The position numbers and the translations under genes were made by a program. DNA of 64,000 nt from Tupaia tana (taxonomy: Eukaryota > Chordata > Mammalia > Scandentia > Tupaiidae). A model generated the notes under the pieces. It saw nothing but the letters and a program-made list of their open reading frames with translations, had not been told where the DNA came from and did not search any database. The stretch lies in assembly GCA_026018925.1 (NCBI GenBank), contig JAKSZU010000025.1, forward strand, positions 28,814,696-28,878,695, written 5' to 3'. Shown here piece after piece: positions 1-10,036 of this stretch (its first letter is position 1; every line of letters begins with the position of its first letter).

Positions 1-3000
1 GGAAATCTGAGACTCCTTTCCTCTGAGCTACGAAGCGTGGTCCTCTCCTACAGATTCAGTCTCCAGCCTCGTAGAGGAGGAGGGAACGCCTGCCCCCCCA
101 CAATAGAAACGGAGTCCACGTGGAGTTTGGAGAGGAGGCAGGGCCAGGAGGAGAAGGAAAGGAAAAGGGAAACCAGGAGTTGAGGGGTGGTACCAGAGAG
201 AGCAGAGACCTGACCCTGCGCCCAGAGCCATAACCTCCCGGTTCCCCACTGCCCTCCTGACCCAGCCGTGGGCAGAGCAGAATGAGCAGGACCTGGGGTC
301 CCGGTGGCCTTGGGTACGGCCAGCTCTGTGTCCTGGGCTCTCCGAGGTGTCGGCCGTGTCCGTGAACTTTCTATCTGCAGTCTGGGTAACACTGCCCGTG
401 TTGGGGGTGTGGGTGGGTTCATGCAAGAGCAGACGGGGGCACGGTCACACACACAGCACGGCCTCCTTTGTTTCCATGGTGACCGTTTAATTCGTCATCC
501 ACAGGCACACCGTGAGAGTGACGGACACTGCGGCAACCGTACTGGGACAGCAGGGCCTGGCGTCGTCTCGGGCAGACCAGGGCATGTGGGTAGCCTGCTC
601 ACCTCACGTCCTCCCAGGAGCCCTAACATCGCAGCCACTCGGCTCTGCCTGGGCCAGACTTCTGCTGCAGGTTTTCAGAGCTCCCCACTCCTCCGGGGCA
701 TCCGGTCGCTCAGCAGAATAGTTCTGGGTTCTCTGCCACGGTCACGAGGCCCAGCACTCGGACTTCTGGAGAGGCTCGGGTCCGACTGAGGAGGCGATGG
801 TGTCCACCTGTCACTGCAGCCACACCAAGGCCGGGGATGATGAGGGGACACTTGAGAGGGCCTGGGTCTTTGACAAAGTCTTCCGGTTGCCGAGGTACAG
901 GACTAGGCTGCCCTGTCTCTATGCTGTGTGCTGTCTGTGTTTCTGAAGGCCGATTTCAGCCTCTCCTGGCTGGGTCCTCTCTGTCGCTGGTTGCCGAGAG
1001 CACCCTGGCTGACACACCTGGGCCGGGGAAGGACGTGTTGAGAAGGCGATTTAAAAGTCGATATGTGAATGTCAAAAAGAAGCCACGGTGTGAGGGCTGG
1101 GGTGGGGGGAGTATTCCAGGCAGTGGGATGGCGGGGACAGGGGCCCTGAGGAGGGATCGGCAGCCACAGGAAGGGAGAAGGAAAAGGCCAGCGTGGTGCA
1201 GGGGTGAGGCGTGCGTGGGCGAGGTCGGAGAGGCAGGGCACCGGGGCAGGGAGCTGGGATTGTGACCGAAATGCAGCGGGAGCCACAGGCGGGGACAGGC
1301 CCATGGCTTTCACGTTCCGACTCCCTACACCCAGCTGCACATGGCTGGCTAATATTAGTTCGGTGGTGTTTTAGTCGGATCAAAGTAACTCCAGTATTAG
1401 AGAGATCACTTGAAAGTGAGTATTTTTTCCAATTCTTCAGGGTAAAGAGATAAGACTTTGTTTTTGGCAACAGGTGAATGGGTTTCTCACTATTTCCTGT
1501 TTATCAGACACAACATCATCATGACGTTTAGATAAAGAGTCAGGAACGCATGCAAACCGCAGAGATGACTCTTAATTAGCTGCATCAAATGGCTCTTGGC
1601 ATTCCCAATTTTCACCTTTTTGTAACAATTCAATTCGTCCCAAGGTTTTACCAGAGGTGACAGGCATGAAATGAATTCTCCATGGCAGGTTACCGATGGC
1701 AAGGAGAGCGCAAGCTTCCGAAGGGCTGGAGGAAGCCACGCCACCTGCGCTCTGCCTCTCCTCCCTAAGCTGTGACTCTGCCGACCTCGGTTCTGCAGAG
1801 AGAGAAGCGGTTTCGTTTTCTCTAAGCCTGTCTGCGGTGCCCCCTTGGCTGAGCCAGCTCCAGGGAAGGCTCTCCTCCAGTGGACGTGTGGTGGGGGGGA
1901 CTCGGGCCTCAGGATGCCCGCTGCTAATCTGGTGTGGACGATGTCGGGCCGTGAGGTGACTGCTCTCGGCCAGCCAGGGAAGCGGGGCGTCTCACTGGTT
2001 TGCCCCGCCGGCCCGTGTCGTTGTTGGCTTTCTGCTGTGAAGACACACTCCTTCCTCCTGCCGAGTCTGTAAAAAGTTGTAGTTTTGTGTTTAACGTGCA
2101 CGTGTCTGAGTCTGGACAAATGCAACGTCCTGCGATGGTCCCCTCACTGCCCACCCGCAGCCACATCCTCGCGTCCTGTGCACTTCCTTGTCTGCCTGTT
2201 TGGGCGTTTTCGGTGGCGAGGACACCCAACAGGAGGTTGGCCTGCCACTCTGACATATTTTCAAGTGCTAATGCCGTTAGCTGTAGGTAGTGCGCCGTCC
2301 AGCTGGGCTCCAACGAGCTCTCCTCACCGCTGATCACATGCACCGGGCAGCTCCTCCCGACGGCCCTCGCCCAGTGCCTGGAGCCACGTCCCGGCCTTGC
2401 GTCTGTGAGCTGCCTATTTTAGACACCGCGTAGACGAGGAACCCTGCAGCTCTGTCCTGAGTCTGGCTTACCCTCTTACCCTGCTGTCTCTAAATCCATC
2501 CAGGTTGCTGCACATCGTAGGACTGCCTTCTTTTTTAAGGCTTAATAACAACCCGTCAGCATTTTCTCTACCCATCTCCATGCCGGTTCAGCGTCCTGGC
2601 GGTGGTGAACGCGCTGCAGAGGCGTGGAAGGCAGCCGTCTCCCACGGAGGCTGCAAACGCACGGTTCCTTCTTCCAGAACGTCCTTACTCCGTCTCTGTG
2701 TAAAACCGAGTGTGTGCACAAGCCCACAGGTGGGGTATTATTCTGACGGCTTCCCTGAGGCGGTGTTGGCCGCCTCTGCTATGAGACAGCAGATTCCCTT
2801 CGCCCGCGCCCGGTTCTGTAAGCCACACTCTGCACGCTCAGGGCACAGCCTCCCCGCAGTCCCCGTGTGTGCTTCTACCCGACGGTGCTTCCCGGAGTCC
2901 ACTGCAGCTCCTGCAGTCGTGTGGATAGTTTTCACTGTCCTTCTAAGCGATGCAATTACATGCTACATAAGCCAACAAGTCACTGATGTGAAGATAAGAG

Positions 3001-3618
3001 AGCTGTTTCTATGAAAACTTGGTTGAATTATTTGGGTTTAAAGAAATGCTGCTGGAAAGTAACTATAGTAAGATAATTGTAAAAACTTGGGAGAAAATTA
3101 TGATTATGTAGAAAGATTCTATAGTCAGCTGGCTTTCCAAATGTCTTTAAAATTCTTACTCTAAAGACATCGAAACTAACAATCAGAGTTGCTAAACTTC
3201 TGATGCGGTTTATGCAAGAAAGACCCCCTGGAACGCCAGTCAAGGTATTGGTAATACAGGAAGGGCCTGGAAAGGCAGGAGGGCCGAAGCTTCTCGGCAG
3301 CTGATGGACAGCTGGAACCCGGAAAAGAGCGTCTGTGCCCCGGGAGTGGCCTTGGAGGGCAAATTACCCCACTGATCTGTGTGCTGGTCACGGAGTTCCA
3401 GAGCAGCGGAAGTCACTCACCAGTAGGGGAATGTGAGTTGAAGAATGATCCTCCAGTAGAACTGAAGTAGTTTTAAATGCCAAGAAGAGATGGTGTGAAG
3501 AGAGGGAGGGGCTTCCAGTTCACACGGAATCCAAGCCAAGGTTCACAGAACCTGCAGCAAGACAGGCAGAATTCCAAATTCCGGCTACTCGTATTGGCTA
3601 CAAACGTCTCCAAGATGT
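1..3618. other. Unique sequence without a recognisable gene
   Basis: I recognise no SINE, LINE, RNA gene or convincing exon here. The open frames are 60-211 codons, start at arbitrary ATGs, overlap on both strands and match no family I know. The left 2.5 kb is GC-rich with moderate CpG; the right part (about 3.0-3.2 kb) is AT-rich. The stretch 1,480-1,640 looks different (homeobox-type core TAATTA, little repeat character) and is listed separately. An unspliced view cannot exclude small exons. Confidence 0.6.
1480..1640. other. Candidate conserved non-coding element
   Basis: AT-rich island in GC-richer DNA, with TTAATTAGCTGCATC at about 1,573 and several short TGAC/TCATC motifs nearby. There is no repeat signature and no long open frame. 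This texture is typical of developmental enhancers, but conservation cannot be seen in a single sequence, so this is inference only. Confidence 0.25.
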
Positions 3619-3926
3619 CATAAATTCTTTCTTTCATTCTTTCTTTCTTTCTTCCTTTCTTTCTTTCTTTTGAGAGGTTTTTGCTATAAGGTACGTGTGC
3701 TCGCCAGGAAGACAGAGAGAGACAGAGGGACAGTGAGAAATCACCCCCCATGGGGTATGGCCATGCCGCAGTCCTTTCTCCTCCATTCTCCTCTCGGGAT
3801 CTTGGGCACGCACGGACACACCCAGCGTGAGTTTAAGCCACCTGGTCCAGGACTTGAACCACGGTCGACTACATGGGAGTCCAGCAACATAGCCATTACG
3901 CCAGCTGCTGGTCCCATAAATTCTTT
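3619..3926 (-). mobile_element. tRNA-derived SINE, full length, with 12-bp target duplication
   Basis: The copy lies on the minus strand. The tail appears first as a TTTC-rich tract (about 3,631-3,671) and 'gagaggtttttgctata', and the tRNA-like head comes last at 3,914. The body has the shared blocks 'ccatggggtatggccatgcc', 'ctcctccattctcctct' and 'gatcttgggcacgcac'. Perfect direct repeats 'cataaattcttt' at 3,619-3,630 and 3,915-3,926 show insertion by retroposition. The tail has turned into a (TTTC)n microsatellite. Confidence 0.9.
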
Positions 3927-4203
3927 ATTTTTATAAGATAAACACTCTTCACAAAAATCAGCATGGACGGGCTCTGAATTATTCTATAAATTGATTTTTC
4001 CCATGAATTTCTACAATTTCTGAAGAAACACTTGAAGAAAATAGGGATCCGAGAAGCTTTAGCGATGTTTGTCAAGTTGTGGGGTTTTCAAATCAATGGG
4101 TCATGGAATAAATTGGCTGAGTTGGGAAAAAGATTTTCAAAAATGAAATGAAATAGAATAAAAGAGAACAGGAAATATCAGTGTGCCCTGGATGCTGTAA
4201 AGT
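3927..4203. other. AT-rich unique spacer
   Basis: No gene or clear repeat. About 4,140-4,170 is A-rich ('aaatgaaatgaaatag'). Confidence 0.5.
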
Positions 4204-4531
4204 TGTCTTACTGTACGTCTACACATGGGGACATTGTCTTACCGTACATGTCTACACACGGGGACATTGTCTTACCGTACATGTCTGTCTACACACGGGG
4301 ACATTGTCTTACCGTACATGTCTACACACGGGGACATTGTCTTACCGTACATATCTACACACGGGACATTGTCTTACCGTACATGTCTACACACGGGGAC
4401 ATTGTCTTACCGTACATGTCTACACACGGGAACATTGTCTTACCGTACATGTCTACACACGGGACATTGTCTTACCGTACATGTCTACACACGGGACATT
4501 GTCTTACTTACATGTCTACACACGGGGACAT
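4204..4531. repeat. Minisatellite, about 31-33 bp unit, about 10 copies
   Basis: Tandem units begin 'gtcttaccgtacatg' and contain 'tctacacacggggacatt'. Copies differ by single-base changes and small length changes (loss of one G, loss of a few bases, one unit with an extra 'tctg'). Because unit lengths vary and few stops occur, all three forward frames stay open, giving repetitive peptides of 110-144 residues. These are an effect of the repeat, not genes. Confidence 0.93.
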
Positions 4532-4829
4532 GTAAGTTCATGGAAAATGGAATCAAAGCACAAGTTCATTTTGGTACAAAACATTTTCAAGTTCTTATGT
4601 GAATTTTTATGGTAGGCATTTTTCACGATCTCTCTGCGGGCTTCTCCAGTCTGTGAAGAGTGCAGAGATGACCTGAACTTTCTACCTGTGGCATAAAGCT
4701 TTCCGCGCCTGGTGTTTCTGGAAAAAACTTTGAAGACCGTTGGTCTACAATACTGTTCCTTCATGATTTGGTTTGAGCAATGTAAAGAAAATTATTTGAA
4801 AAAATGCCAGGTTTTTATAAAAAAAAATG
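4532..4829. other. Spacer with a possible short fold-back repeat at its left end
   Basis: The segment 4,533-4,610 contains 'ttcatggaaaatggaat' and, further on, 'ttttcaagttcttatg'. This recalls a widespread mammalian short fold-back repeat; the similarity is weak. Nothing else is recognised. Confidence 0.25.
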
Positions 4830-5107
4830 CAACTTCTTTTTTTTTTAAAATTAAGGCCTTTGCTTTAGGGCACATGTGCATTTATGACAGAGACACTGAG
4901 AGGGAAAGCAAGAAATCAACCCCTGGGGGGATGGCCACACTGCAGTCCCCTCCCTGGAGGGGACTGGGATCTTGGGCATGCATGCGCACACACAGGTACA
5001 TGTTCCTGGCGTGAATTTCAAGCCACGGGTCCAGAACTGGAACTGCGGTCAGTCATGCGGAGCTCAGTGTCGTAACAGCTATGCCATCTGCTGCCCCCCA
5101 ACTTCTT
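4830..5107 (-). mobile_element. tRNA-derived SINE, diverged, 9-bp target duplication
   Basis: Minus-strand copy of the same family: T-rich start, 'gcctttgctttagggcacatg', then 'gggatggccacactgcagtc', 'gatcttgggcatgcatgcgc' and a head ending near 5,098. The repeats 'caacttctt' at 4,830-4,838 and 5,099-5,107 flank it. It is more diverged from the shared sequence than the copies at 28.3 and 44.3 kb, so it is probably older. Confidence 0.85.
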
Positions 5108-8100
5108 GTTCTAAGTTATGGGTCAAGGGGCTATAAAATGCTTTAAAAATAACTTTGGAGTTTCCTGTTAGGTAAAATATAAGACAAAAACATATGAGTT
5201 CTGTACAATCAATCATTAGAAGTCATTAACATTAAAGAGTGTTTTGGTTTTTATTTTTTTCATGTGGCATTTAGTCGGTAGTGAAATTCCCAGTCTGACA
5301 TTTACTAAATCTTAGAGGGAAAAAAAAAATGCTGTCAGAGATTGACAACATTGGAAAAATTCTACAACAGAATAATTAAGAAACACAGGTTAGTAACTGA
5401 TCTCAGATGAATTTACAGAAGGATGATACTCAGCAATGAACTGAGACTCCTATTTATTGCCATATATGCTGAGGGTCGAGAAGAGGTCATTCAGAAACGG
5501 GTAAGTCCAACCGTGAAGGAGAGAAGGGTGCGGGAGGCTGGTGGGAATCTCGGTCCTGGTCAGAAGCCACGTGTGTGGGCAGAGCTCTGCCTCGCCGTGT
5601 CAGCGTCCACTGTGTCACGTGTACGGCACACAGCAATGCACGAGGGGACAGCTGTTCCTTTTCTAAACAGCCTTCAAGCACTGGTTCTATTAAATGAGTG
5701 AATATCTATCCTTAGGGTGCATGCGTATGATGTTCCTGACTCTCTGCGCAGCCTTCACGTGTGGTCGGACTGGTCTCGGGGCTGGTGGGAGTGCGTCCGC
5801 CACCCTCTGGCCCTCCACTGCAGTTGTTGCCACATGTCCGCCTTCCATGCAGGAGCCTGGTGTCAGCGATGCTGGCCGCGGACCGTTTCTGGGTCCAGAC
5901 CCCTGGATCCACCCTGCTCTCTCTCCGCCTCCCACTGCTGAGGCTCCAAGCCTGAGCTCTGCCTTCAGGACAGCTTCCTGGAGTCCAACACACGTAGCAT
6001 ACGTAAGCTCCGAGGATGGGTCAGGTGCACGTGGGCCCGCAGTCCTCCCCCGACGGAGGGGTCTGAAACACACCACGTGTGACTGGTACGGTCTTCTACG
6101 ACTTCAACATATTTTTTTCAGCCTAAGTTTCAGATTGCCTGGCGTGGACAAAGGTACTGTCATGCTCCCTGAATCTTCAGGGATTTTCTCAGGATAGGAA
6201 CAGTTAAAAATAACACTAGCTTCTATTCCTATGCATTTCGTAGCTTGTAAATTCAATGGGAGCAGCATAATGGGCCTCATTTTTACCAGTTGCAAACGTA
6301 GTTCACAGTTACGAGGCTCAGCAATGTTAATCTGTTTACCCGAGGTTGCGGCTCCTAACGGGGCGAGGACTGACCCACTCTCCTGTCCTGGCCACCGCAG
6401 CCTTCACGGACCCTGTGTCACCCAGCTTCGCACCTCCTGGGAAAGCAGCTGTCCCCAGCACTTGGAAGCCGGTCCAACCTGGAGGACTCTCATTATCACT
6501 CTCCGGAGCTTTACCAGGACTGCATTTTCACTTGTGTGACTTTTTTGGATCTGGATCCTAGATAGATGTGGTTATTGGCAAGTTCTGCTTTTCATTGGGG
6601 TGGGTTTTTCCTCATAACATGATTCAACCTACATTAAAAGATTAGAAGAAAAAACCCTTGAAATCAAAGGCATTTTGGAACTCTCTTCCTTTTGACTTAC
6701 AAAGTAGTGGCCATGACAGAGGAAATCCATTTCCAAACTCCTCCGGACTTGAGGGTTCCTGCCGTCGGACCTCTCGATTGGTCTGTTCGGGTTCTCCATG
6801 GAGCCGTGTCCTTTTTGGCCACAGTTGAAATAAACGGTTGCATTTCTCTTATTGGCCCATACTTTACCTTTCCAGTGTTTTCTCGTATATAGAAAAGACC
6901 ATTTTAGTAGGTTGGGTTAGTCAAAATTGGTGGGAAACGGGCAACTTTGGTAATGTTCAGTACTTTAGTCATGACGCTTATTGTCTAACCCTATCTAAAG
7001 TTTTACACTGTTGGTTGAGGGCATGTATGTGTGTATGTATTATAAACATACAATAAGCATATAATGGGTACATACCTATACACACACACAAACACGGAGG
7101 AGGATTATCCACCTTAGCAAACAACTTTCGGCTGTGGCATCACAAGTGACCTCTCGTTTCCGGGTGGCATGGCCAGCTCTCTGCTGCTAGACCCAGGCAC
7201 ATTTAGTTCTTGAATTTAAAAACAAAATTAATTATACTTATAAAAAAATATATTGTTCCTGTGATAAAAATGGAAGTAAAAAAGGGAGAACACTGGACAG
7301 TTTTTGAATGCATGGCAGTCTTATTTTATCTGTTGTTCATTGTTGGCTATTGGGTGGCTTCCAGTTTTCCCCTCTGAAAAATGCTGACATTAATCCAGTA
7401 AGATTTTGTCTGTTTCTTTCTTTCTTAGAAAGGTTTTTTGGATAACTCAAGTGGCTTAGTTTGGCTGTTTTAAATTTTCTGTTTGTCTTTCCTTTGAAAT
7501 ATATCTTTAAGAAAGAAAAATTCCACATTTCCTCTTTTAGATCTCTTTTATAAAATCTTAAATTTTCCAAATTGATTACACTCTAAAGTAAATTGGAACT
7601 CTTAGTTTTTGGACATTCATGAAACCAGATAACACGTGAAATTGCAGATGGGATGCAAATGTTGCAAAGTGCTCTCCATCTTGAGGAAGGAACACGCTTA
7701 ACAAAAACTAAAGGTGAAATACCCAAACCGAAAGGCTATTTAAACTACCAGATCTTTTCACGTTTTCTCATTTGATTGTCAAAACCGAACCAGAAAGAAT
7801 ATTTCTTTTTCTACAGTCATTTTGCCAACAGATTTCTTTATATTAAAAATGAAAAGACCTTAGAATACCCTAACAGATAGCAAAGCCTTAGAGTGCAAGT
7901 TTACATGCAGGGCTGGGATATTCATTAAAATTGTAATTAGACTCACGATTAAATTCATTCACAGTAGAAACTTTGCTCTTAAGTGTTGCTGCAGGAAGAA
8001 ACCTCCAGTCTGAAATTAGTTCAGCAGTCTGAGCGATTTTAATTATGCAGAGTTGATTATCGCTAGAGAAGGAAACCTTTATTGCAGCAACAGAATGAAG

Positions 8101-8927
8101 ATCCCCCCTTTGGTTTCCTGAGCTAATACGAGGTACATATTTTGATAACCAAATGTTTCTCTAGGCAAAAAAAGTGAGAAAATCTGCATAAACTCTCACA
8201 GCAGGAGACAGAAGTTATTAAACGGAGGCCCAGCAGATAACGCGTGGTCTGCTTTTCCACTGTAAGTTGTTACTGTGTGGTTGAGGAACAGGCAGAATGG
8301 AAGTGTGTGAACGTCCGCTCCGCCTGGGTGCCATCCTCTGTGAAGGCAGTCCCTCTTCCCTGGATCCTGTCACGTCTGAGTGCTGCCATTTAAGGACGAA
8401 GAAGCCAGTATCAGGCCGGCTAGGTGACGTGCAGCTTGTAAGTGGCAGGACGGGGCAGGTGGCCTGCCTGGCTGTGAAGTGTGCCTCTCTGACCTGGTAG
8501 GAGGACTCTGACGCGGGGCTTTGGAGTTGCCTCTTCTGGTTCAGGCGTGCACTGCTGCCTCCTGTGCTGTTACACAGCATCCTGGAAAATGCTCGCAGTC
8601 CAGCCCTGCCTTGGGCCAGCAAGTCTGAGGTGGAGGGGACGCGTTCCAGGCGCTGACCCTGGTCCCTGACAGGAATGGCACTGTCTGCAGCTCTGGCTCT
8701 ACTGTCCTCTGTGGGCAGCTCGGAGGCTGCAGGACTGTGCGGTCTGGGCACAGCAGAGAGCGTACCAGGAAGGCTTGTTGTGGTCCTGGCCCCGCTACCG
8801 GGTGGCTGTGTGATTTGGGGAGAAGACTTTGCTTCTCTGGAGTCCCATTTCTCCTCCATTATAAAAGGGCCTGGGCCCTCCCCTCTAAAGCCTGAAGCCA
8901 TGATCATACCTGACTGATCATACCTTT
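5108..8927. other. Unique sequence without a recognisable gene
   Basis: Mixed composition: 5.4-6.5 kb is GC-richer, 6.5-8.2 kb AT-rich. The longest open frame (minus, 8,218-8,907, 229 codons) matches nothing I know and has no splice or start context that convinces me. A small CA-rich patch lies at 7,079-7,096. I see no SINE or LINE of recognisable type. Confidence 0.55.
7900..8110. other. Candidate conserved non-coding element
   Basis: Contains 'attaaaattgtaattagac', 'gattttaattatgcagag' and 'gattatcgctagag', a cluster of homeodomain-type AATTA/TTAAT cores without repeat signatures or long open frames. It reads like a developmental enhancer. This is judged on texture only; I cannot measure conservation. 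Confidence 0.3.
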
Positions 8928-9154
8928 AAAGATAATCATGACGGGGCCATGGGCTGCCGCAGCAGCAATGCAACGGGACCCACATGGGAATGTCCTGGTT
9001 CACATCCCGGGACCTCCTGAGGCACATGGGTGTCCGTGCATGCCTGTGACCCAGGCTGGCTGTGAGGGCCCCATTGGAGGGGCCTGGCTCTCTGTCTCTC
9101 TGTCTCTCTGTCTTTCTCATGGGAGAAATAAATAAACTAAAAAATAATTATGAC
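8928..9154 (+). mobile_element. Divergent tRNA-SINE, possibly a second subfamily
   Basis: Head near 8,943 ('ggggccatgggctg'), a B-box-like 'ggttcacatcccgg' at about 8,998, a (TCTC/TGTC)-rich body end at 9,088-9,120, and the tail 'gagaaataaataaa'. Imperfect flanking repeats 'gataatcatgac' (8,931) and 'aaataattatgac' (9,142) suggest a target duplication. The tail differs from the 'ctatagcaaaaa' tail of the main family. Confidence 0.55.
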
Positions 9155-9390
9155 AAATGTCAACATTAGAGAGACTAGTATGTAATACGATGAGCTTCGT
9201 ATACCCATCACGTAGATAAAACAATTCTTGCATTTTTCCGTATCAGTTGCATGCATTTTTGTCTGTGTGCTGAATAAAACTCATGGCAGATTATGGACGA
9301 AGTGACATTTCACCATACGTACTTCAGCATACATCTATAAAAAAGGTCACTTTCCTAAATAAAGTCACGTAATTTTCACATCTAATACAA
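9155..9390. other. AT-rich unique spacer
   Basis: No repeat or gene recognised. Confidence 0.5.
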
Positions 9391-9397
9391 TTAATAA

Positions 9398-9452
<55 letters not shown>

Positions 9453-9620
9453 CTTTTAGAGTGAGATTTTGATTTTTGCTATAGGGCACGTGTGCTCACT
9501 GGAAAGACAGAAACAGAAAGTATGAAATCACCCCCAGTGGAAATGTCCATGCCATAATCCTTTCTCCTCCATTCTCCTCTCAGAATCTCGGGCATGCACG
9601 CACATGGCCCTGTTAATAAT
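9391..9620 (-). mobile_element. 5'-truncated tRNA-SINE carrying a (TA)n tract
   Basis: The SINE body runs 9,451-9,612 on the minus strand ('tttttgctatagggcacgtg', 'ctcctccattctcctct', 'ctcgggcatgcacgcaca') and stops before the tRNA-like head. The 8-base repeat 'ttaataat' occurs at 9,391-9,398 and again at 9,613-9,620. If this is the target duplication, the (TA)n tract at about 9,397-9,450 lies inside the insertion and grew from its tail. Confidence 0.75.
9397..9450. repeat. (TA)n microsatellite
   Basis: An almost pure TA tract of about 54 bases with one C interruption, next to the tail end of the truncated SINE. Confidence 0.95.
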
Positions 9621-9772
9621 TTCTTAACATCAGTCGGTCTGTGCTCAAACTTCCTCAACGGCCTCCCCCAGAGAGGTCCAGCTGGCTTATTTAAACTACA
9701 GTCCAGTCACCAAGGCTTCTGAGGAAAACAAAGGCGAGCTAGCTCATAAAGTTATAAAGGAGTTTCTTTTCC

Positions 9773-10036
9773 TCTTTTTTTTTGAAAACCAAAGAACATC
9801 AGTAGACTAGTGTGTATACTCATTGGAGAGAGAGAGGAGGAAAGCGAGAAATCACCCCCAATCCTCCTAGGAGGGATGGCCACTCCGCAATCCCTTCTCC
9901 TCCATTCTCCTCTTGGGATGTTGGGCACACACACACACGTGTCCAGTGTGATTTTCCGGCTGTTGGGTTTGGAGTGCAAACCGTGGCCAGCCATGTGGGA
10001 GTCCAGTGCTGTAACCACCACATCCCCTCACGGCCC
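9773..10036 (-). mobile_element. tRNA-derived SINE, diverged variant
   Basis: Minus strand. T-rich tail at 9,773, then 'actcattggagagagagagg', 'gggatggccactccgcaatc', 'ctcctccattctcctctt', 'gatgttgggcacacac' and a head region 'catgtgggagtccagtgctg'. The part next to the tail has diverged from the usual 'gagaggtttttgctata'. Confidence 0.8.

Noticed and set aside
1490..2125. 211-codon open frame on the minus strand
   Set aside because: No family similarity; runs through the AT-rich candidate regulatory block and overlaps plus-strand frames.
8218..8907. 229-codon open frame on the minus strand
   Set aside because: No recognisable domain and no supporting context; length is possible by chance in 64 kb of moderately GC-rich DNA.
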